This document shows, one piece after another, positions 1-8,993 of a stretch of 49,028 nt of DNA (its first letter is position 1; the number at the start of each line of letters is the position of its first letter). The DNA is from Dehalococcoidales bacterium (GTDB lineage: Bacteria; Chloroflexota; Dehalococcoidia; Dehalococcoidales; BS750m-G39): positions 1 to 49,028 of the forward strand of contig JALHSZ010000016.1 in assembly GCA_022865485.1 (NCBI GenBank), given 5' to 3'. The position numbers were made by a program, and so were the translations under genes. The notes beneath the pieces are model-generated. The model had not been told where the DNA came from and made no database searches. It saw only the letters and a program-made list of their open reading frames with translations.

Positions 1-376
1 GGTGCCTCTCGTCGCGGTCGGCGGCATAGAGGGGTATGCCGCTGGCCTTGAGAATCCGGACGACATTGAAATAGTCGAGCTCGTAGGAGATGGAGAAGAA
101 GAGGGCGGCAAAATCGGAAAGAGGCCTCTGCGATTCCAGGGATATCGGAGACCGGCGCTCTCTTTTATCCTCTTCCCAGAAAGCCCTCTCGCAGACGACA
201 TTATCGTAGCTGTTGAGCAGGCGGTAGAGGGCGTGAATGCCCAGGTTGGACATGCCCAGGTAGTAACTGTTGGGGTAGACCAGGGCGATGGGGATTCTGC
301 CCCCCCAGTCCTTGACGATGGTGCCCTGCTCCCGGGAGAGGCGCCGCCTGGCTTTTTCTATTTCGTCCCAGCCCAT
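1..376 (-). CDS. Radical SAM protein, B12-binding type, N-terminal fragment (runs off the left edge)
   Basis: This gene is missing from the ORF track because it has no stop inside the window. The minus strand from an ATG at 376 reads open to base 1, about 125 residues, starting MGWDEIEKARR. The segment IALVYPNSYYLGMSNLG is typical of the N-terminus of B12-binding-domain radical SAM proteins (the family with an N-terminal cobalamin-binding-like fold before the radical SAM barrel). The CxxxCxxC cluster motif would lie beyond the window, so the catalytic class is inferred from the N-terminus alone. The start lies 3 bases after the stop of the adenine-deaminase-family gene, so the two are probably one leftward operon. 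The overlapping plus-strand ORF in the track is a shadow. Confidence 0.72.
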   Translation of the reverse strand, partial: MGWDEIEKARRRLSREQGTIVKDWGGRIPIALVYPNSYYLGMSNLGIHALYRLLNSYDNVVCERAFWEEDKRERRSPISLESQRPLSDFAALFFSISYELDYFNVVRILKASGIPLYAADRDERH

Positions 377-379
377 AGG

Positions 380-2131
380 CTACCCCACAATCAGCTCGAC
401 AAAGCGGTTTTCCCTGAGGTTGAACAGCCCCGATTCGCAGATGCGCAGGAAGGGTATGGCCGGGGTGGGGAGAACGGACATGGTGAGGCGGATATCGGTT
501 GATTTAGCCCCCAGGTCTTTAGCCGCCCGCTGGATACGCTCCAGTTTATCGGCTATCGCCTCCATAGGCTCGGTGGAGATTTCCCCCGCCACCGGCAGGG
601 CGATTTCGGCAACTATCCTGCCCGCAGCGCAGACCACGGTGCCCCCGCCCAGCTCCCGGATACGGTTCACCGCCCGCGCCATATCGGCTTCATCGGCGCC
701 GACGGCCATGATATCGCCGCAGTCCCAGACGGAGCTGGTGGCAATCGCCCCCTTTTTAAGCCCGATGCCCCTGATTAAGCCGACGAAGCGCTTGCCCGTG
801 CCGAAGGAGCGCTCGATAGCGGCTACCTTCAATATGTCTTTGCCGACGTCGGACTTGAGCTGGCCGTTCGACACCGGCATATCGATGAACTCTTCCCGGA
901 CAAGGAGGTTGGTCACCTGGTTCATCAGCCTGACCTTGGCCTCTTTCCGGCCACCCCCCACCGGTATAGCAAAGTCTTCGGCGCTGAAGTCCCGGTCCAG
1001 ATTGATGCTTTGGCGCAGCGATTTGGGGTAGCGGTGCTTCCGGGGAGGAACCAGCGCCCGGCCGTTATGGGCGACCACCCGCCCGTTGCTGATGACGTAT
1101 TCGGCCCTGATGGTCTTTAAGTCGGGGAGAATAACGATATCGGCGTACTTGCCCGGGGCGATGCCGCCGATAACATCATCCAGGGAGAAGTGCTGGGCGA
1201 CATTGATGGTCGCCATCTGCACCGCCAGCACCGGGTCGAAGCCGAGGTCGATGGCTTTCTGCACCACGACCTCCATATAGCCTTTGCTGACCAGCTGGTC
1301 GGGTCCCACACCGTCGGTGGAGATGGCCAGGCGGTTGAGGGCGATACCGCTATCCTTTATCGGGGCGACGGCTTCCAGTTCCCGTCTCACCTCGCCTTCC
1401 CGTATCAATATGAAAAGCCCCAGCTTTAGCCTCTCCAGCACCTCGGCGGCGTTGGTCGGCTCATGGCAGGAACTGATGCCCGAAGCAACATACGCCTGCA
1501 GCTTTTTGCCGGTGGCGCCGGCGCTGTGCCCGTCGACCTTCCCGCCCAGCTTTATCGTCTCGGCGATAAGGTCGAGCACCCTCTGGTTGCCCCCCACCAC
1601 GTCCCCCCAGTAACACTCGCCCAGACCGATAATCTCCGGATAGCGGAAAAGTCGGCGCAGCTCTCTGACGCCGATGGCGTGTTCTTCGGTTACCGGGCTT
1701 ATGGTGACCATGGGCGGGGCGGTGATAAAGAGCTTCACGGGCTGGCGGCGCACCGAGTTTAAGAAGTGAATAATCCCTTCGTAGCCCAGGGCGGTGGCGA
1801 TGGTACAGGTCTCGGTGATGATGGTGGTGGTGCCCCCCTGGAGGGCAAAACGCAGCAGCTCGCTTATAGAGTAGAGAACATCGACATGGGTGTGCCCGTC
1901 GATAAAGCCGGGGATTAATGTCCTGCCCGCGGCGTCGATGACACTGGTTTTAGAGCCGATAGACTTTTCGGCATCCTGGCCCACGTAGGCTATCCGCTCG
2001 CCCTTGATAAGGACGGAGGCTTTCTCTATCTCCCCAGTGTAGACATTGACTACCGAGCCGTTGACGATAGCTAAATCAGCCTCGGCTTCCCCCAGCGCCA
2101 CCCGCATCAGTTCCTGCCTGCTTAAATCCAT
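380..2131 (-). CDS. ade: Adenine deaminase family amidohydrolase
   Basis: A 583-residue protein matching the adenine deaminase family (adenine to hypoxanthine plus ammonia, purine salvage) in length and overall layout. The amidohydrolase metal site starts with PGFIDGHTHVD, followed by GLGEC, GHSAGATGK and a long GGIAPGKYADIVILPDL segment before the C-terminal domain ending in FVELIVG. Two family hallmarks look altered by eye: the usual TDD(R/K) is STDG, and the C-terminal DSHN segment is replaced by SSVWDCGD. The fold assignment is firm, but the substrate may differ from adenine. A TATAAT box lies only 8 bases upstream of the ATG, suggesting a leaderless or very short-leader mRNA. The radical SAM gene follows after 3 bases. 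Confidence 0.8.
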   Translation of the reverse strand: MDLSRQELMRVALGEAEADLAIVNGSVVNVYTGEIEKASVLIKGERIAYVGQDAEKSIGSKTSVIDAAGRTLIPGFIDGHTHVDVLYSISELLRFALQGGTTTIITETCTIATALGYEGIIHFLNSVRRQPVKLFITAPPMVTISPVTEEHAIGVRELRRLFRYPEIIGLGECYWGDVVGGNQRVLDLIAETIKLGGKVDGHSAGATGKKLQAYVASGISSCHEPTNAAEVLERLKLGLFILIREGEVRRELEAVAPIKDSGIALNRLAISTDGVGPDQLVSKGYMEVVVQKAIDLGFDPVLAVQMATINVAQHFSLDDVIGGIAPGKYADIVILPDLKTIRAEYVISNGRVVAHNGRALVPPRKHRYPKSLRQSINLDRDFSAEDFAIPVGGGRKEAKVRLMNQVTNLLVREEFIDMPVSNGQLKSDVGKDILKVAAIERSFGTGKRFVGLIRGIGLKKGAIATSSVWDCGDIMAVGADEADMARAVNRIRELGGGTVVCAAGRIVAEIALPVAGEISTEPMEAIADKLERIQRAAKDLGAKSTDIRLTMSVLPTPAIPFLRICESGLFNLRENRFVELIVG

Positions 2132-2139
2132 ACCGCTTA

Positions 2140-2168
2140 ATTATACAGGCTCCGGGGGAAAATGGCGA
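2140..2168 (-). promoter_or_regulatory. Candidate promoter of the adenine-deaminase-family gene (leaderless)
   Basis: On the minus strand, TCGCCA (2168-2163, 4 of 6 matches to TTGACA), a 17-base spacer and a perfect TATAAT (2145-2140) precede the ATG whose first base is 2131. Transcription would start at or within a base or two of the start codon, leaving no room for a Shine-Dalgarno site. The -35 is weak, so this is a prediction. Confidence 0.45.
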
Positions 2169-2217
2169 TTTTGTATAGTATGCTACAATATTAAGAAAGG
2201 GGAGAAAGGAAAAAGCC

Positions 2218-2856
2218 GTGGGCGAATCACCACTCCTAGAGCAAATCGGCCAAAAGGGAAGCGATAAGGGACAGATTGCGGAAGGGATTATCGGGGAGCC
2301 TGGGCTGCTCGCCGATGTTCGGGAAGGATTGAGCGCCCCCAAGGCCAGCGTCAAATTCGGCTGCAGCAAAGTCCTCCGCATCATCAGCCAGAAGAAGCCG
2401 GAAGTCCTCTATCCCAGCTTTGACTTCTTTGTCAATCTTCTCAATAGCGACAACACCTTTCTCAAGTGCGATGCCATTCTTATTCTGGCCAACCTGGCGG
2501 CCGTAGATTCGGCCAACAAATTCGAGGCAATCTTCGACCGCTATTTCGCCCCAATTAAGGGCCCGGTGCTGATTACAGCCGCTAATGTAATCGGGGGCGC
2601 CGCCAAGATAGCCCTGGCCAAGCCCGCGCTTACCGACAGGATTGTCCACGAACTCTTGAAAGTGGAGGACGCCGAATACCAGACAGCCGAGTGTCGCAAC
2701 ATAGCGCTGGGACAGGCGATAATGTCCTTTGAGCAGTTCTTTGAGCAAATCGGGGATAAAGAACGGGTGAAGCGGCTCGTCAAGAAACAGCTGGCGAACA
2801 CGAGAAACAGCACCCGCCAGAAGGCGGCGCAATTCCTAAAGAAACACGAAAGTTAG
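2218..2856 (+). CDS. HEAT-repeat-like helical protein of unknown function
   Basis: A 212-residue predicted soluble, all-helical protein. Several stretches of roughly 35-40 residues (SVKFGCSKVLRIISQKKPEVL, then DNTFLKCDAILILANLAAVD, then GPVLITAANVIGGAAKIA) have the paired-helix rhythm of HEAT/armadillo repeats, which usually act as protein-binding scaffolds. No catalytic motif is visible. The start is a GTG at 2218 behind a purine-rich GGAGAAAGG. It is divergent from the adenine-deaminase-family gene and convergent with nrdJ, with 45 bases between the stops. Similar HEAT-like proteins occur widely, so the function cannot be named. Confidence 0.7.
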   Translation: MGESPLLEQIGQKGSDKGQIAEGIIGEPGLLADVREGLSAPKASVKFGCSKVLRIISQKKPEVLYPSFDFFVNLLNSDNTFLKCDAILILANLAAVDSANKFEAIFDRYFAPIKGPVLITAANVIGGAAKIALAKPALTDRIVHELLKVEDAEYQTAECRNIALGQAIMSFEQFFEQIGDKERVKRLVKKQLANTRNSTRQKAAQFLKKHES

Positions 2857-2901
2857 GCAAGCGATTGGGGGGGGAATCTGGGGGATAGGTTTCAAATTAC
2901 C

Positions 2902-5523
2902 CTAGCACTTTGTATACCCGCAGCTCGGACAAATATAACACCCCTCCTGATAGACGAGCAGGTTGCCGCACTCCGGGCACTGCCCGGCCAGGTTCTTGAC
3001 GGCATCGGCGCCTTTACCGCCGTTCTCACTCTTTAGGGCAACATCAAGGTTCTTAACCACGTCCACCCCATGACCGCTATCGGCGCCGATATGCTTTTCC
3101 AGGACGCCAGCGATGGCGTCGGCGCAGGAGAGTATGGACTTGCCGTCCTCCCAGGCAATGGAGGGGCAGCGGATGCCCTTCATCTGCTTCACCACCGAGG
3201 CGGCATCCACCCCGGAACGGAGCGCCAGCGTTATCAGGCGGCAGATGGCTTCGAGCTGAGCTGAGGCGCAACCGCCCGACTTGCCCAGCGTGGCGAATAC
3301 CTCGAAAATGCCCTTGTCGTCATAAGCCACCGTGATGTAGAGAGAGCCGCAGCCGGTGTTGACCCGGGCAACAGTTCCCCTGGTTTCCGCCGGTCTTTTC
3401 CTCGGCGTTAACTTGGTGGTATCCTCAACCTTCTCTTTTTTGCCCGTGGTCAATACCTGGGAGTCGCGGCTGCGGTCGCGGTAGATGGTTATCCCCTTCA
3501 GCCCCTCTTCATAAGCCATCTGATAGACTTTGGTTATGTCTTCCCGGGTCGCTTCCTGGGGGAAGTTGACCGTCTTGGAAACGGCATTGTCGGTGGACTT
3601 CTGGAAGGCGGCCTGCATTTTTACGTGCCACTCCGGGGTTATCTCGTGGGCGGTGACGAATATCGGCTTGATTCTATCGGGGATGCCCTCCATATCGCGG
3701 AGTTTAGCCCCCTCCGCCAGCCGCTTCATCAGCTCGTCGGAATAAAAGCCCTCGCTCCGGGCGACCTGCTCGAAATAGGGGTTCACCTCCATCATCTGGG
3801 CGCCGTCCAGGATATTGCGGGTGTAGCTTAAAGCAAAGAGGGGCTCGATGCCGCTGGAACAGCCCGCGATTATGCTCAGGGTGCCGGTGGGGGCGATGGT
3901 GGTGCAGGAGGCATTTCTCATCTTGGCACCGCCGGAGACATCATGGATGCTGCCAGGGAAAGCGGGAAAGACGCCCCGCTCCTCCGCCAGCCCCGCCGAG
4001 GCTTTATCCGCCTCGTCGTGGACGAAACGCATCACCTCGGTGCCTACTTTTAGCGCCTCTTCCGAGTTATAGGGGATGCCCAGCATGAGCAGCATGTCGG
4101 CAAAGCCCATCACCCCCAGCCCGATTTTCCGCGACTTCTTGGTCATATCCTCTATCTGGGGGAGGGGGAACTTATTGACATCGATGACGTTATCCAGAAA
4201 CCTGACGGCGGACCTGACCGTCCCGGCCAGGCGGGGATAGTCAATCTCGAACTTGCCGTCAGCGGTTTTTAGCATCCGCGCCAGGTTGATAGAGCCCAGG
4301 TTGCAAGATTCGTAGGGGAGGAGGGGCTGTTCGCCGCAGGGGTTGGTGGACTCGATCTTACCCAGCTGGGGGGTGGGGTTGTCCCTGTTTATCCGGTCGA
4401 TAAAGACGACACCGGGGTCACCGGTGCGCCAGGCCATATCCACGATTTTATCGAAGACCTCCCGGGCGTTGAGCTTGCCCTCCACTTTCTGGGTGCGGGG
4501 GTTTACCAGTTCGTAGTCGGCGCCCGTCTTGACCGCATCCATAAACTCGGTGGTGACCGCTACCGAGATATTGAAGTTGGTCAGCTTTCTGGGGTCCTCC
4601 TTGGCGGTGATGAACCTCATGATATCGGGGTGGTCAACGCTTAAGATGCCCATGTTCGCCCCCCTCCTCGTTCCCCCCTGCTTGGTGACGTTGGTGGTGG
4701 TGTCGAAGACCTCCATGAAGGAGACGGGGCCGCTGGCGACGCCCGAGGTGGACTTAACGAAGTCGCCCTCCGGCCTCAGGTGGCTGAAGGAAAAGCCGGT
4801 GCCGCCGCCGCTCTTATGGATGAGGGCGGTGTACTTTACGGCGTCAAAGATGGACTCCATGGAATCACCGACGGGAATGACAAAGCAGGCCGAGAGTTGC
4901 CCCAGTTCCCGCCCGGCATTCATCAGGGTGGGGGAGTTGGGCAAAAACTCCAGGTTGGCCATGAGCTGGTAGAATTCGTTTTCCCTGGCCTTAATGTCAG
5001 CCTTGGGGTTATAGATAAGCTCGGCGGCGGCGATAGCCTCCGCCACGCGGTGCCACATCTCCTCCGGCGTTTCGACGACCTTGCCCTGTTTATCTTTCTT
5101 GAGATAGCGTTTCTCCAGGACACGAAGAGCGTTTTCGCTCAAGTTAATACCCGATGAGGGCTGGACCTTGGGCGGAACGACAGTGGTTGTTTCCATCTTA
5201 GGCTGGACCTCCTCTCGTTTGGCTGGCTCTTCGGCCTGTAAGATTTCCTCGACCAGGGCCTCAATTTCCCCGTCGCTGAGCTGGCGGCTGGTGCGGCGGG
5301 GCTTGATAACCAGGTCTTCCATCCCCGGCAGCGGCTGGGCCACTATTTCCTTGTCCACCAGGGAAGGTGTCTGCTCCAGGCGCTCGATAACCTGGGAGGT
5401 GAGCTGCTCGACGCGGCCTCTATTCGATATGCCCATGGACTCGGCGATTTTAAAGATAGCCCGCGCAATCTGGTTGCGGTCGACCAGCGGCTGGCTGGCG
5501 GCTTTATTCTTGGCCGGGCTCAT
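2902..5523 (-). CDS. nrdJ: Adenosylcobalamin-dependent (class II) ribonucleoside-diphosphate reductase
   Basis: An 873-residue class II ribonucleotide reductase that makes deoxyribonucleotides using adenosylcobalamin as radical source, without oxygen. Visible landmarks: a degenerate ATP-cone-like N-terminus, the substrate-side cysteine in SACFVIPV, the thiyl-radical loop NPCGEQPL near residue 400, [15 protein letters not shown], a TSCPD-type domain ([14 protein letters not shown] onward) and a C-terminal zinc ribbon CPEC...CPSCGYTKC. The ATG overlaps the nrdR stop by four bases (ATGA), so the two are translationally coupled and share the NrdR-box promoter. It depends on cobalamin, which fits the corrinoid enzymes elsewhere in the window. 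Length and motifs are normal for long NrdJ forms. Confidence 0.96.
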   Translation of the reverse strand: MSPAKNKAASQPLVDRNQIARAIFKIAESMGISNRGRVEQLTSQVIERLEQTPSLVDKEIVAQPLPGMEDLVIKPRRTSRQLSDGEIEALVEEILQAEEPAKREEVQPKMETTTVVPPKVQPSSGINLSENALRVLEKRYLKKDKQGKVVETPEEMWHRVAEAIAAAELIYNPKADIKARENEFYQLMANLEFLPNSPTLMNAGRELGQLSACFVIPVGDSMESIFDAVKYTALIHKSGGGTGFSFSHLRPEGDFVKSTSGVASGPVSFMEVFDTTTNVTKQGGTRRGANMGILSVDHPDIMRFITAKEDPRKLTNFNISVAVTTEFMDAVKTGADYELVNPRTQKVEGKLNAREVFDKIVDMAWRTGDPGVVFIDRINRDNPTPQLGKIESTNPCGEQPLLPYESCNLGSINLARMLKTADGKFEIDYPRLAGTVRSAVRFLDNVIDVNKFPLPQIEDMTKKSRKIGLGVMGFADMLLMLGIPYNSEEALKVGTEVMRFVHDEADKASAGLAEERGVFPAFPGSIHDVSGGAKMRNASCTTIAPTGTLSIIAGCSSGIEPLFALSYTRNILDGAQMMEVNPYFEQVARSEGFYSDELMKRLAEGAKLRDMEGIPDRIKPIFVTAHEITPEWHVKMQAAFQKSTDNAVSKTVNFPQEATREDITKVYQMAYEEGLKGITIYRDRSRDSQVLTTGKKEKVEDTTKLTPRKRPAETRGTVARVNTGCGSLYITVAYDDKGIFEVFATLGKSGGCASAQLEAICRLITLALRSGVDAASVVKQMKGIRCPSIAWEDGKSILSCADAIAGVLEKHIGADSGHGVDVVKNLDVALKSENGGKGADAVKNLAGQCPECGNLLVYQEGCYICPSCGYTKC

Positions 5524-6059
5524 GTCCGCTTCCTCCGTCGGCTTTTGCCCACCCCCGCCAGCTCCTCATCGGGGAGGAGGGACAGCTGGCTGGAAGGAGC
5601 AGAGGGCTCGGCTTCGGCGTCGAGCAGGGTATCTACTTCCTGCTTCAGAGCGGTTATATCGGCAAACTCCCGGTAGACGCTGGCGAAACGGATGTAGGCG
5701 ATGTGGTCCAGGTTTTTCAGCCTTTCCATTACTATGTCTCCGACGACGGTGCTGGCAATCTCCGCCTTGCCCAGCTGGTAAAGCTCAGCCTCGATATCGT
5801 CCACCAGCTTTTCCACGATACCCATGGGCAGCGGGCGTTTTTCACAGGCTTTGCGGATGCCGCTCAAGAGCTTTTCGCGGTCGAACTCCTCGCGCCGCTC
5901 GTCTTTTTTAATGACGAAGAGGCTGGCGGGCTGTAACCTTTCGTAGGTGGTAAAACGGGCGCCACAGCCCAGGCACTGGCGACGACGGCGTATGCCCTCG
6001 TCCACTTCACGGGAGTCTATAACCTTGTCTTCACTATGACCACAATAGGGACAGTTCAT
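5520..6059 (-). CDS. nrdR: Transcriptional repressor NrdR
   Basis: A 179-residue repressor of ribonucleotide reductase genes that senses ATP/dATP. The N-terminal zinc ribbon (CPYCG...[13 protein letters not shown], about residues 3-44) is followed by an ATP-cone ([16 protein letters not shown] to about residue 140). The C-terminal 30 or so residues form an extra tail rich in Ser and ending RKRT, longer than the usual form of about 150 residues. It is first in a two-gene operon with nrdJ (ATGA overlap), so it is probably autoregulated together with its target through the box pair at 6071-6115. Confidence 0.96.
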   Translation of the reverse strand: MNCPYCGHSEDKVIDSREVDEGIRRRRQCLGCGARFTTYERLQPASLFVIKKDERREEFDREKLLSGIRKACEKRPLPMGIVEKLVDDIEAELYQLGKAEIASTVVGDIVMERLKNLDHIAYIRFASVYREFADITALKQEVDTLLDAEAEPSAPSSQLSLLPDEELAGVGKSRRRKRT

Positions 6060-6070
6060 CGCTAGTCACT

Positions 6071-6122
6071 ACACTATATTGGGTTGCGGAGATACAGTAC
6101 CACAACATATAGTGTTTGTCAA
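6071..6122 (-). promoter_or_regulatory. nrdR-nrdJ promoter with a pair of NrdR-box-like sites
   Basis: Two 16-base sites resemble the NrdR box (consensus acaCTATATATAGTGt): ACACTATATTGGGTTG at 6071-6086 (11 of 16) and CCACAACATATAGTGT at 6100-6115 (13 of 16), 29 bases apart start to start, close to three helical turns. A perfect minus-strand TTGACA lies at 6122-6117, placing the second box in the spacer and the first box near the transcription start, a repressing geometry. The -10 at 17 bases (TACTGT) is weak. Confidence 0.65.
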
Positions 6123-6160
6123 GGACTTTTAACCCCTTTACCCCCGATTTTTAAGACAAA

Positions 6161-6199
6161 GAAAAAAGGCTGCAGAGCCAGAACACTCCACAGCCTTTT
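6161..6199 (-). terminator. Intrinsic terminator after ftsZ
   Basis: The arms AAAAGGCTG (6164-6172) and CAGCCTTTT (6191-6199) pair around an 18-base loop. Read leftward, the stem is followed by a T-rich tract (TTTTTTC), 32 bases past the ftsZ stop. It separates the dcw operon from the nrdR promoter. Confidence 0.75.
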
Positions 6200-6230
6200 C
6201 AGCCGGTATTAGTCTCAGTTATCGCCAACC

Positions 6231-7364
6231 TCACCTCTGAGGTGCTTTCGGCATATTCTTAATCAGCTTAGTTGACGGCGTAATCGGTTGGCGCCGGTGA
6301 CTAAACAGGGGGCGGCGCAGGAAAGCGGGAACATCCAGCTCCTCTTCCTTGCCCCGTAAGCCCCTAAGCACTTCGTTGAACTCCTCTTCCCGATTGACGC
6401 CAGCCATTCCCAGCTTAGAGGCGAAGCCGGTGGCAATCAGGGTTAGCCTTACCTCCTCACCCATACTCGGGTCTTGAGCCACGCCGAAGATGATGTTGGC
6501 TTCGGAGTCTACCGCCGCCTTGATGACGTCGGCGGCTTCGTTAACCTCGAACAGGGTAAGACCGCTGCCGCCGGTGACATTGAAGAGCACACCACTAGCG
6601 CCCTCAATGGAAACATCCAGCAGCGGGCTGGCCAGGGCTTCGTTAGCCGCGTCGACAGCCCGGCTCTTGCCTGAACCCACTCCCATGGACATCCAGGCCG
6701 GGCCAGCGTCCTTCATCACCGCCTTAACGTCAGCGAAGTCAAGGTTTATCAGCCCGGGTACGGTGATAACCTCGGCGATAGCCTGGACCCCGTGGCGCAG
6801 CACGTCGTCGGCCAGCTTGAAGGCATTATCCACCACCGTCGATTGGTCACAGAGTTCGAGCAGTTTGTCGTTGGGGATGATGATAAGAGTATCGACCTTG
6901 CCCAAGAGTCGGACAATGCCGTCATCAGCTACCTCGGTGCGGTGGGTGCCTTCGAAGGTAAAGGGCTTGGTGACCACGGCGATGGTCAGCGCCCCGGTCT
7001 GCTTACCTATCTCAGCCACCACCGAAGCGGCGCCGGTGCCAGTGCCGCCACCCATGCCGCAGGTGATGAACACCATGTCAGCCCCTTCGAGAATCTGGGC
7101 GATATCGTCGCGGCTCTCCTCGGCCGCCTTCTGTCCCAGGTTATGGTCGCCACCCACGCCCAAGCCCCTGGTGAGCTTTTCACCAAGCTGGACGCGGATA
7201 GGTGCTTCGGTAATAGACAGGGCCTGGGCATCGGTATTCATGCCGATAAACTCCACCCCTTGAATCTGCTCCCTAACCATGCGGGTGATAGCGTTGCAGC
7301 CACCACCGCCCAAGCCACAGACCTTAATCTTGGCTGGGTTAGGACTGAAAGTTGATTTTGCCAT
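6231..7364 (-). CDS. ftsZ: Cell division GTPase FtsZ
   Basis: A 377-residue tubulin-like GTPase that forms the division ring at the cytoplasmic face of the membrane. The nucleotide-binding GGGGCNAI near the N-terminus and the tubulin signature GGGTGTGA (about residues 105-112) are intact. The T7-loop region (LDFADVKAVM) and a short C-terminal tail starting FLRRP are also present. The N-terminus is short and the tail lacks an obvious canonical acidic C-terminal peptide; it ends basic (MPKAPQR). It is the last gene of the reduced dcw operon, 43 bases after ftsA, and is followed by an intrinsic terminator. Confidence 0.97.
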   Translation of the reverse strand: MAKSTFSPNPAKIKVCGLGGGGCNAITRMVREQIQGVEFIGMNTDAQALSITEAPIRVQLGEKLTRGLGVGGDHNLGQKAAEESRDDIAQILEGADMVFITCGMGGGTGTGAASVVAEIGKQTGALTIAVVTKPFTFEGTHRTEVADDGIVRLLGKVDTLIIIPNDKLLELCDQSTVVDNAFKLADDVLRHGVQAIAEVITVPGLINLDFADVKAVMKDAGPAWMSMGVGSGKSRAVDAANEALASPLLDVSIEGASGVLFNVTGGSGLTLFEVNEAADVIKAAVDSEANIIFGVAQDPSMGEEVRLTLIATGFASKLGMAGVNREEEFNEVLRGLRGKEEELDVPAFLRRPLFSHRRQPITPSTKLIKNMPKAPQR

Positions 7365-7407
7365 TTCTCCCCCCTCCTTTCTTTACTAAATTAGCCGATA
7401 TTTACGG

Positions 7408-8625
7408 CTAATGGAAGACGTTAAACATTCGGGAAATGAAGTGCCGAAAACCCGAGCCACTACTGCGATTCCAGGTTTGCATCTCCCGGTGCTTGGCTCC
7501 CCAGAGCAACAGGCCGACGCTGGTGGCGTAGGCCGGGTCGTGCAGGGCATCCGAGATGCCGTATATATTGCTGGGAATGCCGACCCTTACCGGCAGCTGC
7601 AGGGTATTGCGCCCTAAGGCTTCGATACCCGCCAGGTTGGCGCTGCCGCCAGTGAGCACCAGGCCATCGGGAACCAGAGTCTCGTAGTCGGAACTGGGCA
7701 TCTCAAGCACGATAAGCCTGAGCACTTCTTCTACCCGGGCGCGGATGATGTCGCAGAGGTCCTGGTGGGAAACGCCGTGCCCGTTGGTGGTCAGGGTATC
7801 GCTGCCCGAACCCCCCCTGGTCTCGTAGACCGGGGCGACGCTGCCGTACTTCTTTTTCATTTCTTCAGCCACGTCGAAGGGCAGCCCCAGCCCGATGGCG
7901 ATATCCCTGGTTACCTGGTAGCCGGCAACGGGTATAATGGCGGTGTGCCAGATGCTGCCTTCCCGGAAGATAGCGATATCGGTGGTGCCGCCGCCGATAT
8001 CGGCCAGGACGACGCCTACCTGCTTCTCATCGGCAGATAGCACCGCCTCGCTGCTGGCTAAAGGTTCCAGGATAAGGTCGTCGATATCGAGTCCGATGCC
8101 GCGGATACACTTCACCAGGTTTTGCACTGAGGTCACGGCGGCGGTGATGATGTGGGCTTCCACATCCAGCCTGAAGCCATGCATCCCTATCGGGTTCTTG
8201 ACCCCCGATTGGCCGTCAACGGCGTAACCGCGCGGAATGACGTGGAGCAGCCTCCTATCGATCGGAATCTTGACGCTGCGGGCGGTGGTCAAGACTCGCC
8301 TCAGGTCTTCGGAACGCACCAGGCGGTCGTTGCGGGTAATGGCGACCACGGCCCGGTTGTTGAGCGAGGTTACATGCCGGCCGGTGACGCCGACATAGGC
8401 CGATTCCACCTTGTAACCGCTGGCTTGCTCCGCCTTCTTCACCGATTCCCGGACTGATTCCTTGGCCTCGTTGATGTTGACCACCAGCCCTTTATGCAAC
8501 CCTACCGACGGCGTAACCCCCACCCCCACCACCCGGATAGTACCCCCCTCGCCCAAATCGGCGATAGTGGTGCATACCTTGGTGGTACCAACATCAATAG
8601 AAGTTATAATTCCTCGTTTTGACAT
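7408..8625 (-). CDS. ftsA: Cell division protein FtsA
   Basis: A 405-residue actin-like ATPase that anchors FtsZ to the membrane. The phosphate-binding motif SIDVGTTKVCT sits at the N-terminus, the second one is DIGGGTTDIAIF, and an adenosine-binding TGGSANLAGI lies near residue 330. The C-terminus FRHFISRMFNVFH looks like the amphipathic membrane-targeting helix. A strong Shine-Dalgarno (AAGGAGGGGG) precedes the ATG. A 137-base gap upstream could hold an internal promoter, but none is clear. It sits between the 76-residue orphan and ftsZ. Confidence 0.96.
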   Translation of the reverse strand: MSKRGIITSIDVGTTKVCTTIADLGEGGTIRVVGVGVTPSVGLHKGLVVNINEAKESVRESVKKAEQASGYKVESAYVGVTGRHVTSLNNRAVVAITRNDRLVRSEDLRRVLTTARSVKIPIDRRLLHVIPRGYAVDGQSGVKNPIGMHGFRLDVEAHIITAAVTSVQNLVKCIRGIGLDIDDLILEPLASSEAVLSADEKQVGVVLADIGGGTTDIAIFREGSIWHTAIIPVAGYQVTRDIAIGLGLPFDVAEEMKKKYGSVAPVYETRGGSGSDTLTTNGHGVSHQDLCDIIRARVEEVLRLIVLEMPSSDYETLVPDGLVLTGGSANLAGIEALGRNTLQLPVRVGIPSNIYGISDALHDPAYATSVGLLLWGAKHREMQTWNRSSGSGFRHFISRMFNVFH

Positions 8626-8762
8626 CTGCCCCCTCCTTCATTGAGATATTCGGGTCTTGATTCAATATTTTTAATTCTCACATCTTCAAACCTCCCCGCG
8701 TGATTTTTCCTCACTTCACGGCAAGCTTAGAAGATTGAACCTCTCCGTCACTATTATTTTTT

Positions 8763-8993
8763 CTATCGGGTCGGTGATGAACCGCTTTCTCTTCTAAAGC
8801 GCACGTTCCACTTGCTGCACAGCGCCCCTACGTGAGCTTGCACCTCGTTACTCTGGGTTTCATGTAGCTCAGCCAGAAAACCGTGCAGGAGTTCACCTCC
8901 GGTCATCCCTGGATTGGGTTCCTTGGGGCCAGGCAGGTTCACGTACACTATCTCGGTCATCATCTTCTGGTATTCGATCGCTGGTTTACCCAC
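8763..8993 (-). CDS. Small uncharacterised protein between rsmH and ftsA
   Basis: A 76-residue reading frame from a GTG at 8993, overlapping the end of rsmH by eight bases. An AAGGAG Shine-Dalgarno inside the rsmH tail supports the start. It has no membrane segment or recognised motif; the central part ([24 protein letters not shown]) looks helical and the C-terminus is basic. It occupies the position where ftsL normally lies in dcw clusters, but it lacks the FtsL transmembrane helix and coiled coil, so it should not be called FtsL. Position and ribosome-binding site argue that it is real. Confidence 0.6.
   Translation of the reverse strand: MGKPAIEYQKMMTEIVYVNLPGPKEPNPGMTGGELLHGFLAELHETQSNEVQAHVGALCSKWNVRFRRESGSSPTR

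Noticed and set aside
2236-2832. 198-residue minus-strand ORF opposite the HEAT-like gene
   Set aside because: The plus-strand frame has a Shine-Dalgarno, helical repeats and a better start. The minus frame would leave no room for a promoter next to nrdJ.
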